NCBI GenBank assembly: GCA_963565915.1
Contig: OY751495.1
Location: 3,162,001 to 3,226,000, forward strand
Direction: 5' to 3'
From: Entoloma clypeatum
Lineage: Eukaryota; Basidiomycota; Agaricomycetes; Agaricales; Entolomataceae
Length of the DNA: 64,000 nucleotides
Shown here piece by piece: positions 23,689 through 34,865 of this stretch. Made by a program: the position numbers and the translations under genes. Below the pieces are notes generated by a model. The model was not told the DNA's origin. It worked only from the letters and a program-made list of their open reading frames with translations, and ran no database searches. Positions within the stretch are counted from its first letter, which is position 1, and each line of letters begins with the position of its first letter.

Positions 23689-24420
23689 GTGACGGCGCTC
23701 ATTCGGGTATCAGGGAGGGACGCCCTGGACGCTTGTGGACCTCAGTTGGCCGCAGCGAGAAACGCAAGTGGGAACGGAAGAGTAAGGGTCAGGAGGCACC
23801 ACGGGTGGAAAAAAAGTCGATTCATGTGGAACAGACGACGTGCAAATGCCAGGTGGCGCGATACTGCTCTGTCGGCTGTCAACGTGAACATTTGGCTCCG
23901 CATACGGTGACTTACTTGCTTTCAGGTACAGCATGACACACGCACAAAAAGACTTGGCAGCCTTTTTGTGTGGCGAACACGGCCATTGAATGATTGTCAA
24001 ACCGTTCTACTACTTTGGAACAAATTTAACGATGCCCATGCTCGCCCCTCATTCTATGGGGCTCCCACATTCTACACCAGAGTTTCATTTCCGCATGCCC
24101 CTCATCCCCAATAATGCAGGAACGAAGAACATGATCATCAAAGTGCAAATCCCTCTCTATTCAGGTCAGAAAGACGACGAGCTCTTCGTGTATAATAGAG
24201 TATGTTTGAAACTCATTTCCAGGGAGATTTTGAGAGATCTGATTGGCTGTTGATCGCTGTGAGCCAATCGAATTGCCTGAAACTTGCCTGAAAACCAGTT
24301 GCAAACATACTATAATATTGTAAAATTAGGCAGCAGGAATCATTGGCTACATATATGGCCGAATTAAGCCGGTGATTCAAAGCGCAAGGGATGAGCAGGG
24401 TCAAGGCGTACTTTGCAGCT
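23689..24420 (+). pseudogene. Broken MYND gene, copy B of the second relic
   Basis: Copy of 12254-12985, with the same partial finger (ARYCSVGCQREH) and the same stop before the KPFYYFGTN block. Shared breaks show that the decay came before any duplication, or that this is one locus seen twice. Confidence 0.65.
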
Positions 24421-24775
24421 GAAGAGCAAGGATGAAAATTTCTGAAGTGGTACCTGAACAACAAGTTCAGTTTCTAGCCAGGCCATATCTGTCAGGAATC
24501 CGCGCGCTTTCCCTGGAGGGATATCTACTGTGCCTTCTGTCTTTTAGCATCAAGTGTATTAGAAGTTCTGTAGGGATGAACACGATTATAAACGAACAAT
24601 AAAGCAAATGAAGTGTCCCAAATAAAATAAAAGATCCATAAGAAAGGAACACATGCGACGAAAAAGTCAAACGATGAGGGCAAAAAAATTGGCAAAAAGT
24701 CCCTGGAAAGTGGGTCAAGAATAAACCCCGAGTTCGATATTGTCCTGTATGCGCCACTCAGGTGCAAAGTGAAAT

Positions 24776-26971
24776 TTACGCGACTTCCCTCGTCTCACTT
24801 ACGCCCCTCGTACCCTCAAGGATCTCGTCCAACCTCCGCATGACACTGGCCATATGCGCATCAATCTCATCTTCACCTTCAGATCCAGGAGCAGCAGATG
24901 GACCGCCGTCGCCTGGCCCGACTGCAGGCGACAAGGGAGCTTTCGGAACGAGAGTCTTACGCCTTTCCCTCATTTGAGTCTGAGCTTTCCTCTTGGCGGC
25001 AGCAGCAGTGACCGTAGGCGATCTAACCTGCCTTCCACGGATCACAACCTCCGGCCTGGGGGAGTTTACGTTCACGAGCCGTCGAACGGGATCAGCATTT
25101 GACAGAGGAGACGCCACAGATCGGTTTGGGGTGCGTTGGTTCTCCCTCTGCTCGTCCTTCCGGGTCGGTGTCGTTGGCGTTGGCTCCGGCGAGGTGAAAG
25201 TTGACCATGGATAAGAGGAAGACATCCTCGCCTGTGCTGGCGGCGTCGGCGTGAAGAACAGATGACTCTCCAGGTAAGGGCTCGTGATCACTGCTGGGCT
25301 TTGGGGCAGGACGGCGGCATGATTGGCGGTGCCGTCAACGAAGGAGAAACCCCGCTCTCTCACTGGTGTCCCCTTAATCGGGCTAGTGCTGCGGCTGTTG
25401 GTACGGCTACTGCTCAGCTTGACGGGCATGGGCGTGTACCGGTCCACGTCGTCTATCGTGCCTGGTTCCTCCTCCTCTCCCCACCATCCCGCAGTGAAAG
25501 CATGCAGAACCTCTGCAGTGAGCTCTGGGCGTTGCGCTCCTGGTGTTGGCAAAGGCGACTCGTCAACGATCCGAAACCCGCCTGCGGACCGCGAGGATTC
25601 AGTAGATTCTTTGGTCTCTGTACGAGCCCTCACGGGACGACTGGCAGTGAGACTTGAATGCGCAATACGGTCCACATGCGCTGTGCCCCTATCCTGAATG
25701 GGAGGTAAATTCAGGTCCTCGATGTGTAGATCCGAATCGGCCCTCTCATGTCTTCTCGTCACCCGCTTCTCAAGAGCATACAACCCTCCCGTTCGTCTCA
25801 GGTTCGAGCTCCCAACTGCCGATGGAGCCAGGGTTCCAACTTCGTCCGGAACCTTATCATCCGCGGCGGCGGAGGCGGCCTTAGAACGGAAAGACGCGCC
25901 AGTGATGCCCCGCAGGGAGTTGATCCAGTTGTTTTCCTTCTTCACCTGTTCCAAAATTCCGCGCTTGATGCTCTTGTGACGGAGACTCTCCCATGGAACC
26001 TCGCCCCCTTCGTCTTCGTCGTCGTCGGTCCACTGGTCCTCTTCGTCTGATCCACTCGTACGCAGGAACGCCGTAGTCGAGGTTACATCGGATTGTGCAG
26101 GTCCGGTCGACCGTTTCCTAATCGCCGGCCTTCGTTTAGGACGTGTCAATTTCTTTCTCCCTTGCTTGGAGGGAGCGACCTGGGCTTTGACCAACGACGA
26201 CACGGGAGGGTCAAGAAACGGATCACCTTCCCCTTCCCTGTCTTTCTCGTGCTCAGCGCCGAGATCGACGCTAGGCCACTTGAACATCTGGACCTCTCTC
26301 ACCATCTCCCCTACAGATCGTCCCTCCTCCGCTGCTTGATAAAACCGAGATCGAGACTGAATCTCGCTCGCGTCGTCGTGATCAATACCAGGGCGCGACA
26401 CGTATCTTGGCCCACCGATGGCTAGAACACCGTCTGGATCCCTGACCCTGGGGCGACGCGTCACCCATCCAAACGCGAGCCATGCTGCGAGAATGCCCCA
26501 CATGAGGCCCAAGGCGGCGAATACAGGGACCAGGTAGATGATCTTGAAGTGATGGGGCGCGGGGGAAGTTGTGCTCGATGATCGAGCCGGAAAAGTCGTA
26601 AGTGAAGACGAAGCGACGGAGACGGCCGTCGGCGAGGAAACGGTGGGGATAGAAGAGGGTACTGGGGAAGATTCTGTTGACGAGGGAAGTGAACCAAGGG
26701 GAAGTTGTAGAAAGTCGGATTTTGAGGGCTGTGTGGGGGGTGCGGCAGTGTTTGGAGGTGAAAGAGGGTGGGTGAACGATGTTCCAACGGGTGGGATGGT
26801 ATTGGAAGGGGTTGTCGGGAGGGGTATGACAACAGGAGGCGCGTCTACCTGTCGATAATCAATATTGTACACTGAATGTATCCTCTGCTCCGTTGAAGAT
26901 GCGGACGAGGAGGCTGACGACACAAGGGAGGCAATGCTCATAAATAAAACGACAGCGGGCCTTGTCCACAT
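24776..26971 (-). CDS. Single-pass membrane protein, copy B
   Basis: Copy of 13341-15536. The encoded protein is the same over its whole length: signal peptide, Ser/Thr/Pro-rich ectodomain, one membrane helix and a long cytosolic tail. In this copy the gene upstream on the same strand is complete, so the pair can be read without the gap. Confidence 0.7.
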   Translation of the reverse strand: MWTRPAVVLFMSIASLVSSASSSASSTEQRIHSVYNIDYRQVDAPPVVIPLPTTPSNTIPPVGTSFTHPLSPPNTAAPPTQPSKSDFLQLPLGSLPSSTESSPVPSSIPTVSSPTAVSVASSSLTTFPARSSSTTSPAPHHFKIIYLVPVFAALGLMWGILAAWLAFGWVTRRPRVRDPDGVLAIGGPRYVSRPGIDHDDASEIQSRSRFYQAAEEGRSVGEMVREVQMFKWPSVDLGAEHEKDREGEGDPFLDPPVSSLVKAQVAPSKQGRKKLTRPKRRPAIRKRSTGPAQSDVTSTTAFLRTSGSDEEDQWTDDDEDEGGEVPWESLRHKSIKRGILEQVKKENNWINSLRGITGASFRSKAASAAADDKVPDEVGTLAPSAVGSSNLRRTGGLYALEKRVTRRHERADSDLHIEDLNLPPIQDRGTAHVDRIAHSSLTASRPVRARTETKESTESSRSAGGFRIVDESPLPTPGAQRPELTAEVLHAFTAGWWGEEEEPGTIDDVDRYTPMPVKLSSSRTNSRSTSPIKGTPVRERGFSFVDGTANHAAVLPQSPAVITSPYLESHLFFTPTPPAQARMSSSYPWSTFTSPEPTPTTPTRKDEQRENQRTPNRSVASPLSNADPVRRLVNVNSPRPEVVIRGRQVRSPTVTAAAAKRKAQTQMRERRKTLVPKAPLSPAVGPGDGGPSAAPGSEGEDEIDAHMASVMRRLDEILEGTRGVSETREVA

Positions 26972-26976
26972 CCTGT

Positions 26977-27706
26977 TTATTGGAGTTCTTGTTCTGGTGG
27001 GACGACGATGAATCCAATCCGGCTCTCGACGCAAAAGGCACTGAGATCATGCACAGGGGCGTCGAACGAGAGACCGGCTGCGATAAAGGTCGACCGCCTA
27101 ATGAGGTGGGAGGATGGGGAGAAAGAGGCGGCGGTGACACCTGACTTTGGAGTTTTGCGCCAAAAAGTTGTTGGGCGAACTACCCCGAGAAGATTCAGTC
27201 AAAGTATACCTTGAAAAAAGGAGGATGTACTCACGTAGCGGTGGCGGTGGACGAATGAGTTCGCCTCCCCTTGTAGTTGGCCCAGACGGAAAGGCAACAA
27301 TACTCCTTCTCCTTGGTTGTACGAGCGGAACCTGCGCGGCTTCCTCTGGTGCTGGGTCGGATATACTGTCGCGTTTTCTGTTCTCAGGAGGTGCGCTCCT
27401 CGATCGTGTCGGTCGATGTCGGGGTTTGGACTTCCAGGTATGTGGTGGGGGAGACAATAGAGATAAATCAAACCGTGGAGACCGAGTTGTCCTGGGCGTT
27501 GGAGAACGCGATTGCGACGGCGACGGCGAGTTGTCGGATGAAGGATGACCGCCGTCAGCCTCCTCTGACGATGCTGGATCAAGCTCGGACTCCAGAGTGA
27601 CCATGATGCGGCTGGCTGGTCTGGGACTTCTCCTGCCAAAAATAAAGCCTTCATCCATGGCTGGGTATAGAGGCAGCGGTGAGATTAGAACAGTGAGATC
27701 CGTCAT
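26977..27706 (-). CDS. Orphan Ser/Pro/Arg-rich protein, 211 aa
   Basis: Complete copy of the gene cut at 16211. Exon 1 is 27235-27706, exon 2 is 26977-27140, with a 94-nt gtgagt...cag intron; the total is 212 codons. The first Met (MTDLTVLISPLP) is chosen; Met 17 (MDEGFIFGRRS) is also possible. The middle is low-complexity, rich in Ser, Pro and Arg, with a run like RHRPTRSRSAPPENRKRDS. The C-terminus, all in exon 2, looks more ordered (HLIRRSTFIAAGLSFDAPV and ESRIGFIVVPPE). Reading exon 2 in this frame gives a compact, plausible end, whereas the other frames do not end cleanly. The stop at 26977 lies 5 bp before the preferred ATG of the next gene (26971) on the same strand. No family recognised. 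Confidence 0.5.
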
Positions 27707-30321
27707 AGTTGGCTGGTCGTCGTCGTTGTCGTCGTCGTGCAGATGAAGTTTTTGTAGTATTATTTTATTTGTTTGGGTCTCCGCGGATCGTTGCAAGGGT
27801 CTGCGCAAATCATGATCATGATGAGGCGGATCAACCGTACGCTCCTCAGGACTCAGGAGTCCCCAACCACTCAAAGAAACAAGCCGCGTGTACTCAAGTG
27901 AAAAGAAAGACTCGCCTGGACAACCTCCAAATCCCAAACGAGTATAGCATTGAATTACGCTAACCAGCCGGGAAGGTGGATGCCCATGAAAGCGGACACA
28001 TGGCAGCATTGTATAGAGAAATGATGAATCCCTGCGTTTCATGAAGAATGCACAACCCGAGGGGATGTCTAGGGAGCGATTTGGTATCTTCAAAGCGGAG
28101 AAGTCATTTCATTTGACGGGCTAATGCATTTACAGATAGAGGGGAGTACAGATATCATATCCGTGGTATCCTGACGGATCATGATCACTCTGTATATAAC
28201 AGGATTAAGTGAGCTCGAGGGTCCATGGCGCTTATGAGACTTTGAAGGTATTCAGTCGGACCTGCGACTGAATTATGAAGGGTTTTGACTTCTCGATGAA
28301 TGGACACATCTTCGCCACAAGTAAGAAAACACGTTGCACCATGCATTGCTGGATGCCATAATTTAAATTTTGGACAGCGTCTATAGCCTCGAGGCCTACA
28401 GAAGACATCGCGTCGAAAATTTATTGATATGAATGGTCATATCATAGAAATGGCTAGTCTCTAGATGCGGTGGGTCACCCGAAGAGCAGTACGACCAGGA
28501 CAGTACAAGAACGGAGCGCTGCTTCTGATGCAATATAATCCAAGCCGACAATATATATCAATGCCGGAGTGAGTAGTATCTCCGATTGAAATAAAAATTC
28601 TTGCCGTATGATTCTCGTGACAAATGTGACTCAAATTTGTTGCCACCAATTCCAAACTTCGTCGCGTATACAGGAGAAAAACACCTTCACAAGGGTTTCC
28701 CCCCTATCCTTCTTGGTCTTGCTCAAAGCTATTCCAGGCCCTGACTTTCTTGAACCTCAGCGTCTTTACCCGCTTATAGCCTCGGCTTCCGAACCGGCCA
28801 GGTGACTCTGAGTGCATGCCCCAAAAGTTCCGACTCCGAGGCGACATCCTCATGTTCAGCTTCTTGCTTTTTCGTCCCCTTAGCGGACAACTCGAAGATT
28901 ACTCCGCTCCCATGTGGCTTAAGCAGAAATCTCTATCAGACCTTGCCTCGAAGGAGGTCTTGCAACTCTCTGAACCATGTGCCGATAACGGATTGACCCG
29001 GACCGTTTTATCTCCATGCAGCTGACCACCCCCATATTGTGGCTCAGCAGACGGCAATACCAGAAGCATGAAAAAATAAGTAGTTCCAGACCACGAAATA
29101 CGTTCTCATAATATTTGGTTCGTAGTCACGATCCCTCCTCCATCTTTTATTCCTATCGATCAATGTCTTCGCCGGAGGGGGTGTAAATTCTTCCCCCCTG
29201 AGGCCCGCCCACGGAAGCGCAATAACGCCGAACTGTGATTTTCCATCAAGATGATTATCAGAAATATCCAAACGACCCCCCCCCCCGTTGGCGGACGTCA
29301 AAACGCAATCTTCTCGGCGCTCGCAACGTAATCAGATGAACACAAGACCCATGCTGGAACCCTTCGGCTCGAGCGGCTCTTCAGAAGCTCCCCAATGAGG
29401 CAGGAGAGGTCGATTGATCAGACACAGTTCATGACGCGTGACGAATCAGCACTTCGATCATGATCAGACGACTCTGACGAAATGATCATCTAGACCAATG
29501 AAATTTTCGAAAGGTTTACCTCACATCGGGCAGGGCAAAAGATAAAATGAACATGCGGCTTTATCTTAAACGACCCTGTTGGGGTTTGAGGAAATATGGT
29601 GCAGTAGCGATGCTTCTAGGTGCGGAAGATTCCTTTGAGTTCTGTACATCGTGTCGAATTACCTGCCTTGGCGGTTTCGGAACAAGGGCAACTAAGCTAT
29701 GTATAGGTGTAGGACAGTATATGTTATTATGTGAATACAAGAGCTACTCGGTGAACAAAAAACAAAGCACCTGTTGAGGTAGTCCTTGACAGCGATGGCG
29801 ACGACAAATCGCTCCTTGTAAAACTTGTATTTGTGATCACCAAAATGATGGCTCTGGAGATCTGGCGTTTCACTTCAAAAAGTTATATCTCTGGTTTGAT
29901 ATACCGGAGGTTCGGTTATCTATTCATCCACCATAAAACAAAGCGACATCGGCTTGTATTCCGTTTATACCTACATACAAACAACATTCCAGCTCCTCGA
30001 ATTCGGAGGGATTCTAAGTAATATACATTAGAACATAATGTCAACAGGATTCATCGTCGGAAAATCCAAGAAATCGTGGTCGTGGGGAATCCGACATTTC
30101 CAATGAGAGAACAAAGGTGGCCGTAATAATACATCGAGTGGTGAATTAGGGGGGGGAGGGGGGGAACGCCGGTAGGAAGAGAGGGGACGACAGTAGTTGA
30201 CTGTGTGAGAGGAGACGCAGAGTAGAGAGTGGGGATGACGAGAGGCCATGATGAGAATACCAGAACGGGGGGGTTCGTTGCCCGTGACCCAGAAACCCCG
30301 GGTTATGCGGACAAATTGAAC
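27707..30321. other. Intergenic, 2.6 kb
   Basis: Only short, unrelated open stretches, plus a run of twelve C near 29276-29287. No coding exons, RNA genes or mobile-element proteins are recognised. The left end probably holds the promoter of the 211-aa gene and the right end the 3' region of the HMG-box gene. Confidence 0.5.
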
Positions 30322-31810
30322 CTAAAGGGAATATTCAGGCAGGGACGCCATAAACACCGAGAAATCCAGGTCCGGATTCGCCGTTTGGTATTTTGGGGGA
30401 CAGTGCTCGTAGGAGGAATAGGGCGACGGGGAATCGGCTTCCATGTATTCGCCAAAGAAGGAGGTATCGCAGTTGTTCGGATAGATTGAGAATTCATTCC
30501 CAAAGGATTTCGCCAGCGAATGTTCGAGGGAATCGAGGGTATATGGCAGGTAATTGGGGCATGGGCTGCTCATGTATGAGGAAGGCGTCGCTGGAGTGCT
30601 GATGGTGCTCGCAGAAGAGAGGGGGGACGGGCAACCTGAGCTCCAGTCGTCGAGCCCCATGAATGAAGTGGTGATCGACAGATCGGGAGAGTGGTTTATG
30701 ATGCTTTCATGGAAAAGAAGGTCGGTAGTATCAGGAGGGCTGATTGACTCTGAAACAGAAGGGCAGGGGTATGTCAAGGTGGGACTGTCGAAAGCGAATG
30801 TGTTCAGTTCCTAAGTATGACATGAGAAAAGGGGGTTTTTTTTTAGTAAAAGTCCGATGGCACGTACAAATGAAGGGGAGGGTTGCTCTGAGAACGAGAA
30901 CTGATCGAACGACGCCGCGGTAGCGATGGCTGAAGGAGACAAAACCTCCAGAGGGAATGATGCCGAGGGAATGACCGGGGTGCTTGGCTGAGCGCTCAGG
31001 GATCTCGACTTCTGCAGACAGCTTGGCTTTCCGCGGAGTGCATCGTCGTCGGGTATTGGAGCAGATGAGGAGCGACGATACATGCGAGCGGTGAGAGGCT
31101 TATCGAACCGAGTTACCACCGTCGGCACATGGTGCTTGTCGAACTCCTGGACGGCAGCGTCCAGCTCCTGCCCCTTCTTCCCTTTGACCAACAGTTCCGC
31201 TATTTTAGCACACCTTACTGGATCCTTCGGTCCTACCTCTCTGACCTTCCGTCTCTCGACAGGAGCTTTCGCTTTCCCCTGCGTCGGCCGAAAAGCGTAC
31301 TGGGGGAACTTGCGCTTGTGCTCGTCGAGCGCTGCCTTCGCCTTCGCATGCCAGAAAAGCCGCTCCTCTTCGGGAAGGTTCTTCCAAGTGAGCCCGATGA
31401 TCTTGGAGAGGGTACTGTGGTTGGTCTCTACCTCCGTCGGGACGTGCTGACCTTTGATGAAAGAAGAGCGGAAGAGGATGAAAGCATTGGGGGGCCGTGG
31501 AATATGGTCGTCCGGCTTTTTCTTGCTGTGGGTAGCTTTCCGGGGAGGGCAAGGAGTCTCATCCATGGGGGGACAGAAGATAAAGTCTCGGTCGACCAAC
31601 GGAGGGGGACCATCATCAAAATCGATGGTAGCAGGATTCGATAAGCATGCAGTCCCGTCCGCGTCGATAGTAGCCGGCTCGACGGGAATGGTCCATACTA
31701 AATGGTGTACTGCTAAACGGGATATGTCAATCACGCCCGGAAGATATGTGGTGATCATGCATACCATCTTCACTGCTGCGCTTGGTCGCCTTGGATCTTT
31801 CGGGGGGCAT
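30322..31810 (-). CDS. HMG-box (MATA/SOX-type) transcription factor, 459 aa
   Basis: Three exons on the minus strand: 31765-31810, 30868-31712 and 30322-30810. The introns are 52 and 57 nt and the frame is continuous over 460 codons. The HMG box spans about residues 86-156. It opens with IPRPPNAFILFRSSF and continues with SKIIGLTWKNLPEEER and a basic end (HKRKFPQYAF). The Arg-Pro-x-Asn-Ala-Phe-Ile-Leu-Phe-Arg start marks the sequence-specific class that includes fungal mating-type HMG proteins, Ustilago Prf1 and Coprinopsis Pcc1. Such proteins bind DNA in the nucleus and control mating or sexual development. The rest is Ser/Pro-rich with a Tyr- and Ser-rich C-terminus that could be an activation region. 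Which subfamily it belongs to cannot be told by eye. Confidence 0.85.
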
Positions 31811-32478
31811 GGTGCTTTGCTGGTAGGGACGCGCGGGATACAATGAGTGATCGTGGGCGGGACGACGGAACGGGCGTTGGGACCCACAAAAAAAATGAGG
31901 AGGGGGGCTATAAGGTATCGCTAAGGGCACCCTTCAGCCTCGAGGCATCAGTGTAGCTTTATACCATCCCATGATTGTCAACAGGGTCGGGTGAGGCAGG
32001 TTGGCCCAAATAACTTGTGCATACTTACCAAATTGAGAACAGATCTCACTCAGGCCCGGATTGACCGGCGATATCTGATCTTAGAAAATCGAGGATTCAC
32101 ACCTTTCCCCGAGTGCCCTGTCAGCGCGTGGCGCCAAACTGTAGGGTACAGCTGGCCATGAGTGATATCCATAGAAACGTTGCGTTCCCTTTTACCTACA
32201 ACACCCTCTGCGCCACCTCATGCCACTAGATTGTCCTGGATAAATGCGTCAGGAGACGGAGCCAAAACTTGAAAGGGATCAAAAAATAAGTTAGCAACGT
32301 GCAATTGACGTGCGAGGGTCCTTGGTCGCATGATGGGTAAATACTCGTAAATAAGCATATGATGGGACCCTTGATTAAATTTATTCTCCGTGACGCGATA
32401 CTGCGTGACCACGATGTCACCCCAAATTTCAAACTCCACCCAAGCCGATTTGCCTCCGAAGTAAACACCCTCATTCCC
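31811..32478. other. Divergent intergenic region
   Basis: This lies between the HMG-box gene (minus) and the terpene-synthase-like gene (plus) and presumably holds both promoters. No clear TATA box or repeat is seen. Confidence 0.45.
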
Positions 32479-33732
32479 ATGTCCCCCAGCTATCAGCTAC
32501 CAGATCTGTTATCCCTCAGCCGAGCATACGAATTACGGACAAATCGATTCTGTCGCGCCGCTACCACCTCATCTGAAGCATGGCTGCTAAGTTTGAAGAC
32601 GGCTGACAATAATGATGTCCTCACCCTGGCAGAACGGACGGCTTTGCACCCGATGAAAGCTGGATTATTGGCCGCTGTTTGCTTTCCAGATTGTGATTTG
32701 CCCCAACTCCGCTTCCTAACGGATTTTATGAGTGCATTGCTGTTATCTGCCGGACGCCTGCAAAACGCTCGTAATCCTGACGAGTCTGGGTGGCGAGGCG
32801 TCCAGAGCGAGGCGGGAGCTGAACATCCTTTGGGCCATCATGAGTTACTCCAGTAGTTCGTAACATCCTCTCCGTTCAATCACTTACTCTTGATGCTCGG
32901 TTTGTTGAAGCCTGCAACCAGAGTTGGACCGGTTCGCTGCAAGAGCACCATCTGTTTGGAAAATACACTTCGCACACGCGGTTGACTCATATCGTGTTGC
33001 TCAGCTGCAGATGATCACGAACCGTATGAGCACGTCTATTCCCGATCCGGAAACTTATGTGGCGCTGAGACGGGACCTTTCTGGGTTATACATGATATTT
33101 GATCTCGTCCAACTAGCCCAGAATCTAACTTCGCCGTCTATGGATCACGATGTAGCTGATAGATTCAGTAGGTTGAAGCAATATGCAGCTGAAGTGATAG
33201 CCTGTTCGTTGGTACGCAATCTGAACAAAGCTCCAGCCGCGATTGCTAAATTCAGAAAATGCTGTTTGAACAGGACGTCGTTGCTTTCAACAACGATCAG
33301 GCCCAGGAGAATCGCCATAATCTAATCTCGATTCTCATCACCCACAAGAAGCTTTCAATACAAGGTGCTCTGACCTTTGCTGGCACTATGATCAAGCAGA
33401 TACTTGATGCCTTTGTCGCTACCGAACGATCTCTCCTAAATTCGTTGATATCACCGCCACCGGACCCTTCAGAAAATATATCCTCGTTTCGGATGTGGAG
33501 TTCATATGTGCGCATGACAACGACGTCTACTTCGCCAGCCGCAGCCAACCCGATTTTCCTGGATGATCTACCAAGCTACATTCAAGTCCTGAAAGACTGT
33601 ATCGTCGGTACGATCAACTGGGCGTACGAGACTGAACTATATTTTGGAACGAAAGGCGAAGAGATTAGGACCTTTGGGTGGATATTTTTGGCTCCGAAGA
33701 TAGAGGCTGAATATAATTCGTCGTATGTATGA
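32479..33732 (+). pseudogene. Sesquiterpene-synthase-like gene lacking its metal-binding motifs
   Basis: Exons 32479-32852, 32922-33211 and 33274-33732. The start (MSPSYQLPDLLSLS) matches how agaricomycete sesquiterpene synthases begin. Further family landmarks are a YVALRRDL block in exon 2, DQAQENRHNLI at the start of exon 3 and WAYETELYFGTKGEE near the end. Active enzymes need an Asp-rich D(D/E)xxD motif, an NDxxSxxxE triad and an RY pair. Here the Asp-rich segment is missing after LTDFMSALLL, and the frame shifts by one at that point. The triad reads LDVVAFNND, so Asn, Ser and Glu are all replaced. The RY pair is LY. As written it cannot bind magnesium-diphosphate in the usual way. It is most likely a decayed gene, less likely a repurposed non-catalytic protein with a local sequencing error. 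Confidence 0.7.
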
Positions 33733-34865
33733 CGGGAAACAAAGACGGAAGGTTTCCTGAGGGATGTGGCTCTGAAATGCATCTGTCGCCCCCCTTTTTT
33801 CTCTGGAATGAAGGATTTGACGTGTCGTATCTCGATGTCAAATGTCGAACTCTGAATAACCGACCTCTGTCTTTTAACAAACGCCGTTAGTGGTTGACAG
33901 TTCTCACAGCTTGTCAAAAGCTCAGGGTGTAAGGTATGTAAGCCAAGTAAGGATGTTATTCACAAGATTTTTGAACGATCGATGGACGATCCTTTCATTC
34001 CCGTTTGTACCTACCTGTCGACTGCTGTGTGGATACACGGGCGGACCCCGCAATGATCGATAAAACCCGCCGATCCGAGCTTCGAATGAAGCTGACAATT
34101 CAGCGTACGAGTGATTGGCCCGACGGTTCTGGATCCTAGGGCCATCGGAAAGCATAGTCGAAAACATTCGTTCGATAGAGAGGTTTAGACTAACGAATTA
34201 CCACCAGAACCATGATAGAAGTAAGTAACTGAGAAGTGATTCAAGGGTTGTTGTCGTTCTCATGCTCGCCGATTCCGGCCCGTCATGAAGAACATTCATC
34301 AACCAGGCCATCCCATATACAGTTTAGTACCTATGTCGTTGTCAATCGTCGATTCGTGAGGGTTCCAGTCAGCGCGGCAGCGGGGGATGGACGGCTCCCG
34401 GATGCGGCCTTGCTTGCCGGCCTGTCCAATGATGGTTGACGATTTTGGGCAAATTTCGGGGTGGGAAGTGGCTCGATTCTGTACCCCTGTACCATGCGGG
34501 GTCTCCTGAGATTCTCGACGCAAGGGCTGAATGTTGAACGTTGAACGCCGAGCACCTGCAGAAGGATCGTCGGATAGCCGTGTAAGTATTCAGACTGGTT
34601 GAAAAGCCGGGGGGCCATCTTGCAAATCTTATTCAATCGAGTCTCCGACGAGACCGGAGCAGTGGCAGAATGATTCTGGTTGTATGTATATCTCGACCAA
34701 TCGCAATGGCGGTTGAATGGCACCATGGTGTACATAGCGGTTATGGGCCTCAACGTAACCCCAGTTCGGTTCTGCATACGTAGTAAATCCCCGCTTTTCT
34801 GGTGGCGAACACTGTGATTCATGAAGCCGTCCATTTATCCATGGTCTGATCGGCTGCGCTGGAGA
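33733..34865. other. Intergenic, 1.1 kb, between convergent genes
   Basis: This lies between the ends of the terpene-synthase-like gene and the F-box gene. Open stretches exist on both strands, but none resembles a known family or forms a spliced model. Confidence 0.5.

Larger units (their letters stand above)
16412..27647. repeat. Duplicated 11.2-kb block, copy B (after gap)
   Basis: Second copy of 4973-16211, shifted by 11435-11439 bases. It starts right after the gap in the middle of the MYND gene and runs without a break into unique sequence at 27648. It probably is the same locus read from a second contig. Confidence 0.95.

Noticed and set aside
4973..27647. A true recent segmental duplication doubling five genes
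   Set aside because: The gap position, near-identity and clustering of single-base errors at the contig ends fit an assembly overlap better. It remains possible until reads are checked.
34331..34834. 167-codon open frame on the minus strand
   Set aside because: No family resemblance, no splice partners and it lies in an intergenic region; it looks like chance.
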